From Undaria pinnatifida (lineage: Eukaryota; Sar; Phaeophyceae; Laminariales; Alariaceae): 64,000 nucleotides of DNA. Where the stretch lies: positions 14,517,695 to 14,581,694 of the forward strand of contig JABAKD010000012.1 of NCBI GenBank assembly GCA_012845835.1, read 5' to 3'. Positions 46,293-57,323 of the stretch are shown one piece after another. The notes under the pieces were generated by a model that was not told the DNA's origin, ran no database searches, and saw nothing but the letters and a program-made list of their open reading frames with translations. Positions within the stretch are counted from its first letter, which is position 1. Every line of letters starts with the position of its first letter. Position numbers and translations under genes: made by a program.

Positions 46293-49200
46293 ATGTCTGT
46301 GTCTCCGTCTCTCGAAGCGAATGGGGCCTATATTTTCGATGCGAGCACCTTCTTCAAGGGGTTGAGGTCAATCTCGCTGAGAAATCTCTCGCTCAGGTGT
46401 GCAATTGTCGCTGTTCCGAAAACTCCGCACGAGATAACTCCTTCTTGAAGCCCTGCTACCATTGTACGTCACAACACGTGCACCATGCCAGTGCTCCCGC
46501 CACAAGTCCCGCCTCCGTTGTTCACTGGGCCGTTATCCCTTGCATGTCCACTTTGAAGCCCATCCCCCGTTACTTCTCTGCCTGCGGTGTACTGCTGTGT
46601 ACGCACCTATACTGTTGCCATTAGACAAAGGCTGCGAGAGGTCAACATTGCAGGTTGCAGCAGTCGACAACGTGTTTGCAATGTCATGCTCATCTTCCGT
46701 GGCCCCTAAACTCCACGCACATAACGATACCGACATACCGACCCTGCATGATGTACCTCAAATGCCAACAAGGAACTTTTCATCCAACGTTTGCACCTCG
46801 GCAACTTGGCAACGCCTGCTGTGTACACCTCCGTACCTCCGCTATATACGAGAGGTCAACAACTTTTCAAGTTGCAGCAGTCTACAACAGTCTACAGCTT
46901 GTTTGCACTATATCATGCCCCGTGATCGTCGTGCTCCACTCTATGCATGCACGTATATAACGATGTCGACCCTGCTTGATGGCACATGTATATGGCAGCA
47001 AGGAACTATGATCACCTTGTTGACATCTTGGCAACGCCTGCTGTGTACCAGGTGCTCCTCCGCACCCCCACTGCGAGAGGTTGACTTAGCAAGTTACAGC
47101 AGGCAACAGTGTTTTCGCGATGCCATGCCTGACGTCGGCTATGTCTCCACTCCATGCACATACATAGCGATGCCGACCCGGCTTGGTTCACATGTCAATA
47201 CGGAACACTATCGTGTACCAGGTAGTATCGTACTTGAACATTGGTCATTTACAACTGACAGCTAACTTTGCAACGCCCGTGACTTTGGCGTACCAGGAAT
47301 GTTTCTCCTGGGACAACCACGGGAACCAAAGGCAACGGCGAGCGAGGCGAGCGAGACTCCGGGTCGGTCACGAGTGCCAGCCTGCACAACTTACGAGCAG
47401 TCATTCGCACCAATGATGTAGGTACGACATGTTCCATGTTGTGCAATTGTTACACAATGGATTGGGCAGGCCGTCACGCAAGCCACAGTAGCCGTTCCCC
47501 CTTCTCGAAGTAGACTCTCAAACCTGGTACTTTGACGTATTTTCGCTTAACCGTTGCGCTCAAGTCCGCTCGCACTGCGGCTGCTGCTGTCTCCTGTGTA
47601 CCAGGTACCTGGTGAACGAGTACTCAATAGCCTGAAGAAGCAGTGGTGCGATTACGCGGTACATTCTGAAGAGTAATCAATTGGACACACCGGAAGCGAG
47701 ATCAGGAACGCGGTCGAAGTCGTGTCCTGCTGGCCGCTCCCGCGTTTTGTCTGTCTTCGTATGATAGCCTTGGAATGTAAAAGGGACAGGAGACGGCAGT
47801 TTTGGCCTGTGACGGACGGCCGTCCAAGACGTAATGTAATAGCTTTATTTAGTACACTGTATTGATAAAAATGAAAGCAAGTGCTGGGGGGAAGGGAAGA
47901 CATCTGTGGCCACGTCTTGTCCAGAAAGTCGCTGAGGGTGAACATAACGTGTTACGAGTTGAGGTGGAAAGTAAAAGTGATGATTGAATAGAAATACATA
48001 ATAATTAACGGTGTTACTGACGACACCCAACATTGCTGTCCCCTGACGTGTTTGGTGACAGGTGGCGTGCCCGCTTCCGAGGTGAACGGAACGTCTACCC
48101 CGCCTGCAGCAACAGCGACTGGCAAGACGTTGCTCACGACCGCGGTGTCTCAGCCCACCGTGAACCCAACGTGGGCCGTTTCGGAGATCTCCTGGATGCT
48201 CTGCGATGTTAGCGCGGAGGACCTGGAAGGCAGTCGCTGTGAGTCGAGCGCCGGAATCGATCAAGCAACAACCAAACAATCGCTCGATCGTTCGACGTAT
48301 CAATCATGTATTGTGGTCAAGCAACCGACAATCTAGCAACCAATCAATCATTTAGTCAATGGGTGGACCTATCAATTGATCAATCAAACAATCCATTAGT
48401 CAATATATCAGCGGTCAATCGACCAATCAATTAACTAATCAATCGGCCAATCCACTGGTCACTCACTTAGTCAAGCAATCAAACAATCAACCTGCCAATG
48501 ACCAGTCCACTGGTTAATAAATAGACCGATCGATCGATGCAGCTATCAACCAACCAATCAACCAACCAACCAATAAACAAATCCCGGTGCGCGAGGTGGT
48601 CGTTATCTCATACCGTGCACGGCGGCGCCTAACGCAACCCGAACCATCGCTCAATCCTACACCGATTCTCCAGCGCTGCTGCTCCAGGTACTTTCAGTCG
48701 ATTCGTGCCCCCAAGCGGGACGAGAAGCCCGTCAACCACCACTCGGCCTAGGTCGGAGGGTAGAGCTGGATGACGGGCCTGTGGTGTGGGAGTGCGTGAT
48801 AGACGTGAGGGGTCTCACGGCGCTACCAGCCGGGTCGAGGCTGTCACACTTGTGGATGCTCCCCGCTGACTGCTTACTGCTGGAAATGTCCAACGGTGGC
48901 CTTTACGCGCCAGGTGCTGATTTTTACATTTTTGACGAGCGAATGCGATTGTGTGACGCCAAAAAAAAACGGGAACCCCGCTTCAAAATGACTGAAAAGA
49001 TATTTTTTCTTAATTATTTCAAATACGCCAGCTGTGAGTTCGCCCGGTCGGGTGGTCGATCCTCAGCTTTTGCAAGCTGCGTGATATGATACGTAAACCG
49101 GATTGTAAGTCCGCCGACGCCAACTCAAGAAAACGCACACAACCCGACGACAGTTGCAAATATCACTTTTAAATATCAATTTTGAATATCAAACAGTCAA

Positions 49201-52200
49201 TATCAAATATCAAATATCAAATTTCAAATTTCAAATAACCCGCGGCGCGATCCCAACGACAGCTAAGCTATATTGTCTTAGGGTGGGCTTGGGTTGGGGA
49301 GCGTAGCAAGGTCTTATTTGTTACCCGTCATTTTCCTTCTTCCTTAAGCGCCCCCTCCCCCACCCTCTGTCTCAGTAAGGTGCAGCTCACACTTGATGCG
49401 ACTCGACGAACACCTCACGGTGCTTCGCGCGTGGTGCACGCGATGTCTGCCTGGTCGTTGAAAACCCGACATGCTCCGTCCCGGCATTGTAGGGATGCGA
49501 GGGTCATGCCACTATACCATAGGGCCTTAAGGCTTCGGCTGTGCATGAACCCCCACACAGATGTCCTTGTTGGCTTTTTTCTTGCACGTGGTGATGCCAC
49601 ACCAGATGGTATGATATGACGGGTCGTGTCACAATCGAGCGATATCACCGTTTTAAGGCTCAAACTGTCTATATTCTGCTGCTGGAGGTGTCCAACGGTA
49701 GGGTCTACGCGCTAGGGTCTACGCGCCAGGCACTGATGTTTCTTTGCCAGTGGATTTGGGCCTAGGAGCGCAGCAAGATTTTCTACCCGTATTCCGGCAT
49801 TTTCCTTCTCCCTTGTGCGCCCCCCCCGCCCTTGCCTGTTGGGTTGTTTCCTGCTCATGCTTGTTTGTGTCGTAATTATGCCACACGGGTTGTGCTGCCG
49901 GGGATGGTACGGCTCGAGGGTCATCTTGAAGTACCATTCGTACCCCAGCATCCTACTTGTACCACGTACTTTCATCTCAAACGCATGCTCCCCGCCTCCC
50001 GTCTGCACGAACGCCTCTACATGATGTATAGCGTGGGTGGTCCAGGCGTTGGAGAGCAATTCGGCCTTGCCCGTAGCAGTAAAGGGGACGAGGGGGGCAA
50101 GTGGGGGGGACCCCTGGCGAAATGATTCGGACGAGGATGACGATGACGAACAAGAACCGCTAGAGGAGGTAGGCGTTTGTTCTTGTTCTTGTGTTGATTT
50201 TATTATTGGTGGTGTTGGTGGTGTTGGTGGTGTTATTGTTTGTGGTGGTGTTGGTGTTGGTGGTGGTGGTGGTGGTGATGGTGGTGATGTTGTTATGACT
50301 ATTGAAAATATCAATGCGAAATACTGGCGCATCTCCCTGTCTAGATGAGTCTGATGAGTACGATGATGAACAACAGCCGCTCGTAGAGGTAGGTAGCAGT
50401 TGGTGGTGGTGGTGTTGGCGATGGCGGTGGTGGTGGCGGTGTTGGTGTAGTTGGTAGTTGGTGTTGGTTGTGGGGGTGGTGGTGGTATTGGTGTCGGTGT
50501 GGTTAACGGCAGCGGTGGTGGTTGTGGTTGTGGTGCTGTTATTGTTTTTGTTGGTGTTGCTGGTGTTGGTGCTGTTGATGCTGTTTGGTGTTGCAAGAAA
50601 AGGCAACTCAAGCCAGTATGCTTGACGAGGCTTTTGTCACGAGATCGGCGACGACGAACAAACACCGCTAAAGGAGGTAGGTAACAGTTGGTGGTGATGG
50701 TGGTGGTATTGCTGCTGCTGCTGGTATTGGTGCCGATGTTGTTGGTGTTGTTGTTGCTGCTGCTGCTGCTGCTGTCGTGTTAGTGGTGGTGATGGTGGTG
50801 GTGTTAGTGATGTTGGTGATGGTGGTGGTGGAGGGGGTGGGGTGGTGGTGGTGGTGGTGGTGATGTTGGTGTTGATTGTAGTGTTGTAGTTTTTGTTTTT
50901 TGTGTTGGTGCTGGTGTTGGTGTTGTTGGTTGTTGGTAAATCAAATGCACAGAAAATCAATTTCAATATGTGTGTGTTTTTATATGCCGTTCCGAAGGTT
51001 ATTCGAAAAGTGACCGCGATGGAAAAGGAAGCGGAAAGATGCAGGGCGGAGTTAACTGCTTGCTTGGAGCAGTCGTCTTCCGACGACCGACGAGCATTCG
51101 AGGCCGCGGAAATCGAGAACGCGATGGAAATGCTTACGCTAGAGCGCTCGGCCCAAGAGGTGAGGTTGACCCTTGCCCAACTCTTGAGCTTGACTTATGT
51201 GTGGTGACCTATCATTTGTGTAGTCTGGTGCGCCATTTTGTTTCTTTCTTGACGGGAGTGTAGTTGGAGTGCATGTGGTGATGGTCATGATGACGATGAG
51301 GATGATGGTGGTGGTGATGGGGGTGCTGGTGGTGATTACATTGATGCTGATAGTAATCATTATGGTGGTGCTGGTGGTGCTGGTGGTGGTGACGGTGGTG
51401 GTGGTGCTTTAATGGTGACGGAAATGGCGATTATGAAGATGATGGTGCTGGTAGTGATGAGGATGAGGATGATGGTGGTAGCGATGATGATGATGATGAA
51501 TATGATGGTGATGGCGATGATGACGAGGATGGCGATGATGAGGATGAGGATGATGATGGCAACGGTGTTCTCTCACATTGGGTCATTTTGGTATAAGTAG
51601 TAGCATTCGTATTGATATTAGTATTAGTATTAGTCGTAGCCTGTGGCGACGACAAGAGCGGCTAAAAGCGTCCCGTTGCAAAAACAACAAAGCACAACAC
51701 AACACGTGAACGGCAGTAGGTAAGGAAAAAAGGTCGAAAAAAAGAAAAAAAAACAAGTTACTTTACTTCAGTATCGGTGACATGAAGTAACTATGCTAAC
51801 TATAAAGCAACTATACTGCCCGGGCTAAGGGATAGAAATCGAACTAATAAAGTTCAATGAAAATCGACGAGCATCAAAAGCTCAAAAGTGGGAATACTGA
51901 ACCCGATGCGCGATAAAGATGAAGGCATGTACCGCGGGGGAGAAGGGAAGACACCTGTGACCACGGCTTATCGAGAAACTCATTCAAGGCAAAATCGTAA
52001 AAACCTCTTTCGAGTTGAGCTGGAGAGTAAAAAGTGATGCTTGAAAAAAAAAAGGAAATAAAAATACGGGGGCTGTCCGAGGCGCAACGTTAGGAGTTAT
52101 CAGTCTGGCCAAAAACATAAGCCACTCTCGGAATCCAAAAATACAAGCCACTTATCAAAAATAAGTGCAGCCACTCGCCCAACATGGCTACACTCGTGCT

Positions 52201-53984
52201 GCTGCTCACTCGTCCTACTGTAGACGGTAAATAATCAATAACGCCTCCTTTTTTTCGTCGATATACTATGCTAAAGTTCCAAAAGGGTAGAAAATCGATA
52301 GATGGCATCATACCTACTGTAGAATTTCAGGGTTTTTCATGGATCATGACTCGACCCGCGGGTCTTTTCAGCGGGTTTTCAAAATCCTGCGGGTCGAGTG
52401 GAGTCGAGGTAGGAGGTGATTGAAATCTCACCTCGGAATCTCACCTCGAAACCTCACCTTGAAATCTCGCATTGAAATCTCGCATTAATATCTCACATTG
52501 AAATCTTACATTGAAATCTCACATTGAGATCTCACATTGAAATCTCACATTGAAATCTCACGGGACGGTTGGGGTCGGGTCGGGTCAGGAGATTTTCGAA
52601 TCTCACGGGTCGGGACGGGCTAAGATTAGACTCCACCTGACCCATGAAAAGCCCTGCATAATTTGATGTTGTTCGCTGTGGCAATACCAGGAGTTGCTGC
52701 AGACCGAAGAGGCGCTGCTGGAGAGGGAGAAGAGACTGCTGCTAGCAGAGGCACTCGCAGTAGAGCAGCTGATGGAAGGCTTCTCGGCAGCCGAAGGTGG
52801 GATAAATCGGATCAAAAATGCTTCTGAAGAGAGATTGGAGGTTTGCAAGGCCGCACATTTCACAACCACAACAAACGTAGGATGCTCAGATGATGCAGGT
52901 TTTGGCGAGAGATTGTAGGTTTTCAGGCAGCATATTTTCACACCTGCGAAACACAAGCGTTTTCCAACGTATCTGGAGCAGTTGAAATATGCTGCTTTCT
53001 GTAAGCCCTCCGACACACGATAGCGCAGCCCGCTGAAACGATGGGACCAGCAGAGACGGTTTAAGCGAAGCAGATCGAGTGGTCGGTGAGCGGTTGCGCG
53101 AGGGGAATCGATAGACGCCATGGGCGAGATGCTGTCGATCAAGAACCTACGCCGGAGGTGGTTTGCGTTGTGTCTATGAAGCGTTCCCCGCCACCACCTC
53201 AGTCGCACCGTGTGTACTGTTATTTCCAAATGGTCTTTTTTTGTACGGCCGGTTAAATTTTCAATTTTTCAGCGGCGGTGTGTGCCCGCTTGGCACGCTC
53301 GTTCCTTGTGGCGCTCAACTCCTATTGCTGTGGATGAATGATTAGTTTCTACGGGTGTTTCTGCTGGGGCTAGTTTTTTTCTGTAACTATTCGCAATGCG
53401 TACTTTATTTGCACTGGAGCTTCATTCGGTTTCCGCCAAAAAAAGTCGGTGTGGTTACCGTGACCGGCCTCGTGCGGTATGTCGTCCTGTGTAAACCTTG
53501 CGGGAGTTTATTTGACGTGATTATAGTACAGCGCGAGAAATCACGACCGAAAAAGACGACATGATTGATCCATTGACAGCTATGTTGCTGTTACGGCCTT
53601 GGAATTGGTTCTGTTGTATCTGCATCGCTAGACTAAAGCATTTCGAGCATACGTGGAGCCGGCGGCGGGCATCAGCCTGCCGCGGTGAAGGAGAACCTTG
53701 CATCACAAAGAAACATTGCGAAAGCACATGTGACAAGGCATGATGTGCTAGACGCCTGGTTAAGGGGTTTCATCGCTCCAACGTGCTTGCCAAAAACTGC
53801 GAGCAGGTTCTAACGCGCGCTGTTAAATTTTCTTGTACCAGCAGAAGCCGCAGCTGCCGGTGCCCTCGAGTTGAAGTCCGAGAAACGAGACACTCTCAAG
53901 AGCCACGTCTTGCTCGAGGCCAGGAGGGCAAGGCTAACGTCGGAACTTCAGGCAAGTGGGATCTCGCTCGAGCTGCTGTTGCCG

Positions 53985-54059
<75 letters not shown>

Positions 54060-57000
54060 TTGTTTGTTGGTGATGTTGGTGGTGATGGCGTTGGTTGTTG
54101 ACCGTGTTGTTGCTGTTGCTGTTGGTGTTGCTGCTGCCGCTGCTGTTGTTGCTGCTGCTGCTGCTGCTGCATGAAAAGCCTTTCCGATAATACATCGAAA
54201 CCGTCGATAACGCATCCAACATTAATAATTGAGCGCACGCACCATGAGTCATCAACATCGTCTTCGACGTTGTTTGTTCGTTGTTTTCCATCGATGACGC
54301 AACCATTTCCGACAATACGCTCGCCGCCTGCCCCCGCTTTTTTCGCTGCAGGCTATGTACCTGATTAAATGCCCGCAGAAGCAACCAATTCCGACAATAC
54401 GACAATACAGTGCTGGACACGAATAATCCTAAATTTGTTAGTTTCCTGTAAACGTCAGCCTGTTCTCTCGCTTTTTGGCCGGGCCTTTTGTTTTCGCTGC
54501 AGGCTATCTACCCAATCAGGTAGCAGCAGGAGAAGCAACCTGTTCCGGCATTTCTATTCGGGTTATGGTATAGTTTCCGTGCGCAGAATGATTAGAGTTT
54601 TGCTATGTATTTGTAGCACCTGTGTTTTGCACAAAAAACGAAAAAATGCGGTACAACCTACTTCGTATAACGTCAAATATTATTGAAACCGGGGTTTTGT
54701 CAAGAACAGCACCGCACAATTCCCTGTAGGTTGCTCAGCGCTCTATGCTCTTCGCTGGCGCCGTGCTCCCCACTGAAGACACCAAATGACGCACCACGTC
54801 TGTAGGAGCCCCACCAAGTCATGGTACAGTCTCATCTGTGGTTGGTTTTGCCTTGGACTTGCTGGAGTTGGAGAATTCCGGTACATCGCGGCCATGTAGT
54901 GCCTGTTTTGCGCCGTTGCTACGTATAATCCCAGCGTTCGCCCCGCCAGTTTAGGCAATTTTCACGGGCATTATCGCGGCGGTAATTGTTTATTAAATCG
55001 CCTAAGGTTCGCCGTGTGCTGATGTATGCAGAAATGAACGATGTTCCAGGGTTGTGGATTTTTATTTATGCCACCGATGCTGCAGTCGGCTGGAGAGGCA
55101 TGCCTCAAAAACAAAGGAATTTGGAAAAAAAGATACTGTGTTGTACTGTGGTAGCGCTAGATCACAGAAAAAAATCTGGAAAAGAAGCCTAAATGACATA
55201 CGTACTGACACTGATCATCGCTACAACAGGAAACAAAGTAACTTGGCCACAGTATGATGAGAAAAAAGCTAACGACCTGGAAGCGCATTTTCAAACTTTA
55301 GGGACACTGTCGCGGTCCTTAGAGGGCACTAAGAGTGCTGCCGCTTTGTCACACTGTAGTACTGTAGTGAAAGCACCTAAGAGTCCATCGCAGGGTGGTG
55401 TTCTTTTCGATTAGACGTGACGCCGGGGTTATGGCAGTACAACAACAATAACAGCAAAACAACAAAAAAACAAACAACAAAACAACAACAACACAACAAA
55501 ACAACCAAACAACAAAACTACGAAACAAACAAAACAACAAAACAACAAACAACGAACAACAAAAAAACAAATAAACAACATAAACAAAAAAACAAAAAAA
55601 CGAAAAAACAACAACAAAAAACGACAACAACAACAAAACAAAAAAACAGAAAACAAAAAACAAAAAACAAGAAAACAAAAGAACAAAAAAACGAAAAACA
55701 AGAAAAACAAAAAAACAAAAAAAAACAAGAAAAACGAATAACGAAAAACAAAAAACAAAAAACAACAACAGCAACATAACAGCAGCAGGGAGATAGACGT
55801 GCTTCCAGGTATGATATTTTGCTTATGTTCGGCTCAACACGATATTTTTTGTGGACAAAGCAACACTGGTGGTACAATTACCCTGTTGGCCCTATTAATA
55901 GTACCAGCTATTAATAGCACTAAGGAGAGTCGTCGACCTATATCCTTCATGAGGACACCCCCCCCCCATCATACGCGCGATCGATTTATCACACACAGCT
56001 TGCATATATGAGTATCGACGAATTCCTTGATCTCGCAGCTGAAGTGTGTGTGTCTTGTTGTAAGAATGACCTTGCTGCTTGACCCCGCTTTGTTCGCTGC
56101 AGGCTATCTACCCAATCAAGTACCATGAGAAGCTGCGCGAGTACACCATCCGAGGCTTGGAGCTCCCGGCTGACCTGTACAGCGTAGACGACGAGAGGAT
56201 ATCTTCCGCCCTGGGATACACGGCCCACCTGGTCTGCATGCTGGCCAAGTATCTGCAAGTTCCGCTCCGGTACCAGCTCATCTACAATGCCTCAAGGTGT
56301 CTTAATAGAAGTTCAGTCAAGCTTACCACTAGTTCGATAAACCCTTTCATTGGTCAAGCCTTTTCGGAACGTTTCGTTGGTCAACACACGCACACCGCAC
56401 ACACTCGTTTACACTTGGCTCCTTCATCCCACCCAAACCTCATCCCAAAGTAACGGACATGAACCCTCCAAACTGACCCCGACTATATGGGTAGCCGCTG
56501 GCAGGGCCCACCAAGACACCCGATCCCATACCGACCAAAACGAGGGTCGGCAGCAGCAAAAAGAGGGTCGGCCACACAGCCAGCGGACAATTTCTCGAAT
56601 AGATGGTAAGGTACCATGTAGAAGTTTGAAGCTGTGTAAGATGGGAGACTTCGGTCTTGGTGTGAACGTGATGCCGTGCTACGGCACTCGCTACCGTTGA
56701 TAAGGCCTATGAAGCGCTCATGGTTCAGGGTGACTCTGAAGCGCAACTCTCTTTTGTGTGGATGTTCTAGTATCCTTAGTCCCCCCGTTATGGTCTCAAG
56801 GCTATTGTCATGAATGAAATTGGTATGTACCGCCCCCCCTCTTCCCTCATCAATTGAGTACACCCCAAACCCCCTTCTCCTTCCCCCTCCCCTCCCCCTC
56901 CTCCTCACCATCGACCTTCCTCCTCCCCCTCCCCCCTCCATTATCTCTCTCCCCCCCCCCCCCCCCCCGCCCTTCAACCCCCCTTCCCCCTCCCCATTTC

Positions 57001-57323
57001 CATTTCCCTGTCCCCGCCCCCTCCCCCCCTCCCCCCCCCGCTCCCGCTCCCCCTTCCCCCCCTCCTTTCTGCCCTGTCCTCCATTCCCTTGCCCATACAT
57101 CCCTCCTTGGGTCAGGTCTGCCGTCCGAGATAATGTTACCGGGGCGGGCGTGGCATACCCCCTGTTTAGAAGGGGGGTAGAAAAGGAGCGCTTCGATCGA
57201 GGGGTGTATCTCCTCGGCCGCAACGTGGAGCAGATGTTGACCTCCAGAGGGGTTCCGGCGAAAAGGGGGGGCGGTCAGCTCCTTAGAAACCTTGAACGGC
57301 TTATGGTGGTGGAGGGAGCTTGA
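46293..57323 (+). CDS. UVRAG/Vps38 homologue, ten exons, 481 aa
   Basis: Subunit of class III PI3-kinase (Vps34) complex II, acting in endosome maturation and autophagy. Exons: 46293-46396, 47297-47421, 48062-48238, 48698-48913, 50345-50388, 50998-51159, 52691-52796, 53842-53951, 56103-56296, 57116-57323 (TGA). Coding total is 1446 nt and every phase agrees. The N-terminus has FFKGLRSISLRNLSLR, the usual family opening. Residues about 65-207 look like a C2 domain (VNPTWAVSEISW, VVWECVIDVRGLTALPAG, ADCLLLEMSNGGLYAPG). Residues 209-222 are acidic; 223-348 form a coiled coil (EALLEREKRLLLAEALAVEQ). Residues 349-481 carry the UVRAG/Atg14 domain (ALGYTAHLVCMLAKYLQVPL, YPLFRRGVEKERFDRGVYLL, NVEQML). 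Intron 8 has a GC donor (CAG|GCAAGT). Exons 2 and 5 are the least certain. Confidence 0.85.
46630..47225 (+). repeat. Tandem repeat of about 220 bp in UVRAG intron 1
   Basis: gagaggtcaac or its variant recurs at 46636, 46851 and 47075, and ggcaacgcctgctgtgtac at 46808 and 47030. Units share gttgcagcagtc, ctccactctatgcat-like and cataacgat-like landmarks. A long open frame across it (46462-47265) is a by-product. Confidence 0.75.
47870..47995 (+). repeat. Diverged SINE-body repeat
   Basis: gataaaaatgaaagcaagtg, gaagggaagacatctgtggc and cttgtccagaaag match 25002-25070 and 51910-51985. In UVRAG intron 2, close to exon 3. Confidence 0.5.
48240..48590 (+). repeat. Degenerate CAAT/CAAC tetranucleotide array
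   Basis: Dense repeats of caatcaat, caaccaac and related words fill most of UVRAG intron 3. Confidence 0.8.
49028..49100 (-). pseudogene. Relic of exon 3 of the neighbouring plastid-protein gene
   Basis: Minus-strand cgcagcttgcaaaagctgag, gatcgaccacccgaccgggc and gaactcacagctggcg match the relic at 45150-45240 and exon 3 at 43713-43814. It lies in intron 4 of the divergent UVRAG gene. Confidence 0.5.
49145..49235 (+). repeat. AAATATC/AAATTTC short tandem repeat
   Basis: aaatatcaa-type words repeated about ten times in UVRAG intron 4. Confidence 0.8.
49676..49738 (+). pseudogene. Relic of the UVRAG exon 4 end
   Basis: ctgctggaggtgtccaacgg and tctacgcgccag|gcactgat match the true exon end ctgctggaaatgtccaacgg and tttacgcgccag|gtgctgat. 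The 5' splice site has changed from gt to gc. ggtctacgcgc is itself doubled here. Confidence 0.65.
50124..50169 (+). pseudogene. Extra copy of UVRAG acidic exon 5, upstream
   Basis: gacgatgacgaacaagaacc and gctagaggag|gtaggcg match exon 5 with its 5' splice site. No in-phase 3' splice site was found for it, so it is scored as a relic; alternative use cannot be excluded. Confidence 0.55.
50175..50940 (+). repeat. GGT/GTT-rich minisatellite region in UVRAG introns 4 and 5
   Basis: Long runs of ggtggtggt and gttggtgtt words surround exon 5 and its relics. The complement gives Pro/Thr/Asn-rich open frames (49712-50665, 50160-50606 minus) that are compositional. Confidence 0.85.
50641..50678 (+). 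pseudogene. Extra copy of UVRAG acidic exon 5, downstream
   Basis: gacgacgaacaaacaccgct and aaaggag|gtaggtaacagttgg match the exon 5 end and intron start. Its frame does not fit phase 1, so it is scored as a relic. Confidence 0.55.
51250..51570 (+). repeat. GATGGT/GATGAT-rich tract in UVRAG intron 6
   Basis: Low-complexity run of gatgatgatg and ggtggtgat words. Confidence 0.85.
51860..52045 (+). repeat. Diverged SINE-body repeat
   Basis: gcgcgataaagatgaaggca, gaagggaagacacctgtgac and cacggcttatc. It shares the body of the SINE copies at 35150 and 62140, and ends in an A-rich tail (52045-52062). Confidence 0.55.
52328..52656 (+). mobile_element. hAT-like MITE containing a minisatellite
   Basis: Ends CAGGGTTTTTCATGG and CCATGAAAAGCCCTG, typical of hAT elements (CAGGG TIR). 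Flanks tagaattt and cataattt agree at 6 of 8 positions, an aged 8-bp target duplication. The interior has 10-11 copies of a 13-bp unit, ttgaaatctcaca (52424-52562). It ends 34 bp before UVRAG exon 7. Confidence 0.7.
53990..54172 (+). repeat. (TTG)n and (TGC)n tract in UVRAG intron 8
   Basis: About 24 TTG units followed by mixed gttgct/gctgct units. Complementary Gln/Asn-rich open frames are compositional. Confidence 0.92.
54336..54392 (+). pseudogene. Relic of the UVRAG exon 9 start (a)
   Basis: cccccgcttttttcgctgcag|gctatgtacctgattaa matches the true ccccgctttgttcgctgcag|gctatctacccaatcaa. Only the 3' splice site and about 20 bases of exon remain. Confidence 0.7.
54489..54545 (+). pseudogene. 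Relic of the UVRAG exon 9 start (b)
   Basis: tgttttcgctgcag|gctatctacccaatcaggta is almost identical to the true exon 9 boundary. Both relics are followed by agaagcaacc and a ttccgac- or ttccggc-like word, so they are units of a small tandem duplication. Confidence 0.75.
55440..55790 (+). repeat. A-rich (ACAAAA)n low-complexity tract in UVRAG intron 8
   Basis: An almost exclusively A and C run of about 350 bp. Confidence 0.92.
56820..57110 (+). repeat. C-rich tract before UVRAG exon 10
   Basis: Runs of ccccctccc words and a C run at 56951-56968, forming a very long pyrimidine tract upstream of the 3' splice site of exon 10. Pro-rich open frames here are not coding. Confidence 0.85.

Noticed and set aside
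46462-47265. 267-codon open frame, plus strand
   Set aside because: Runs through the 220-bp tandem repeats inside UVRAG intron 1, and its frame matches neither flanking exon.
49712-50665. 317-codon open frame, minus strand, Pro/Thr-rich
   Set aside because: It spans GGT-repeat DNA read backwards and overlaps UVRAG exon 5 and its splice site on the other strand. The part at 49712-50110 looks somewhat protein-like (LGYEWYFKMTLEPYHPRQ), but no exon chain supports it.
53896-54420. Gln/Asn/Thr-rich open frames on both strands
   Set aside because: Produced by the TTG/TGC tract; the real exon 8 overlaps only its first part in another frame.
55349-55877. Phe/Val/Cys-rich and Lys/Gln/Asn-rich open frames
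   Set aside because: Low-complexity A-rich sequence in a UVRAG intron.
56814-57115. N-terminal extension of the last UVRAG exon as one long ORF
   Set aside because: The Pro-rich part is the C-rich tract before the 3' splice site; phase and homology place the exon start at 57116.
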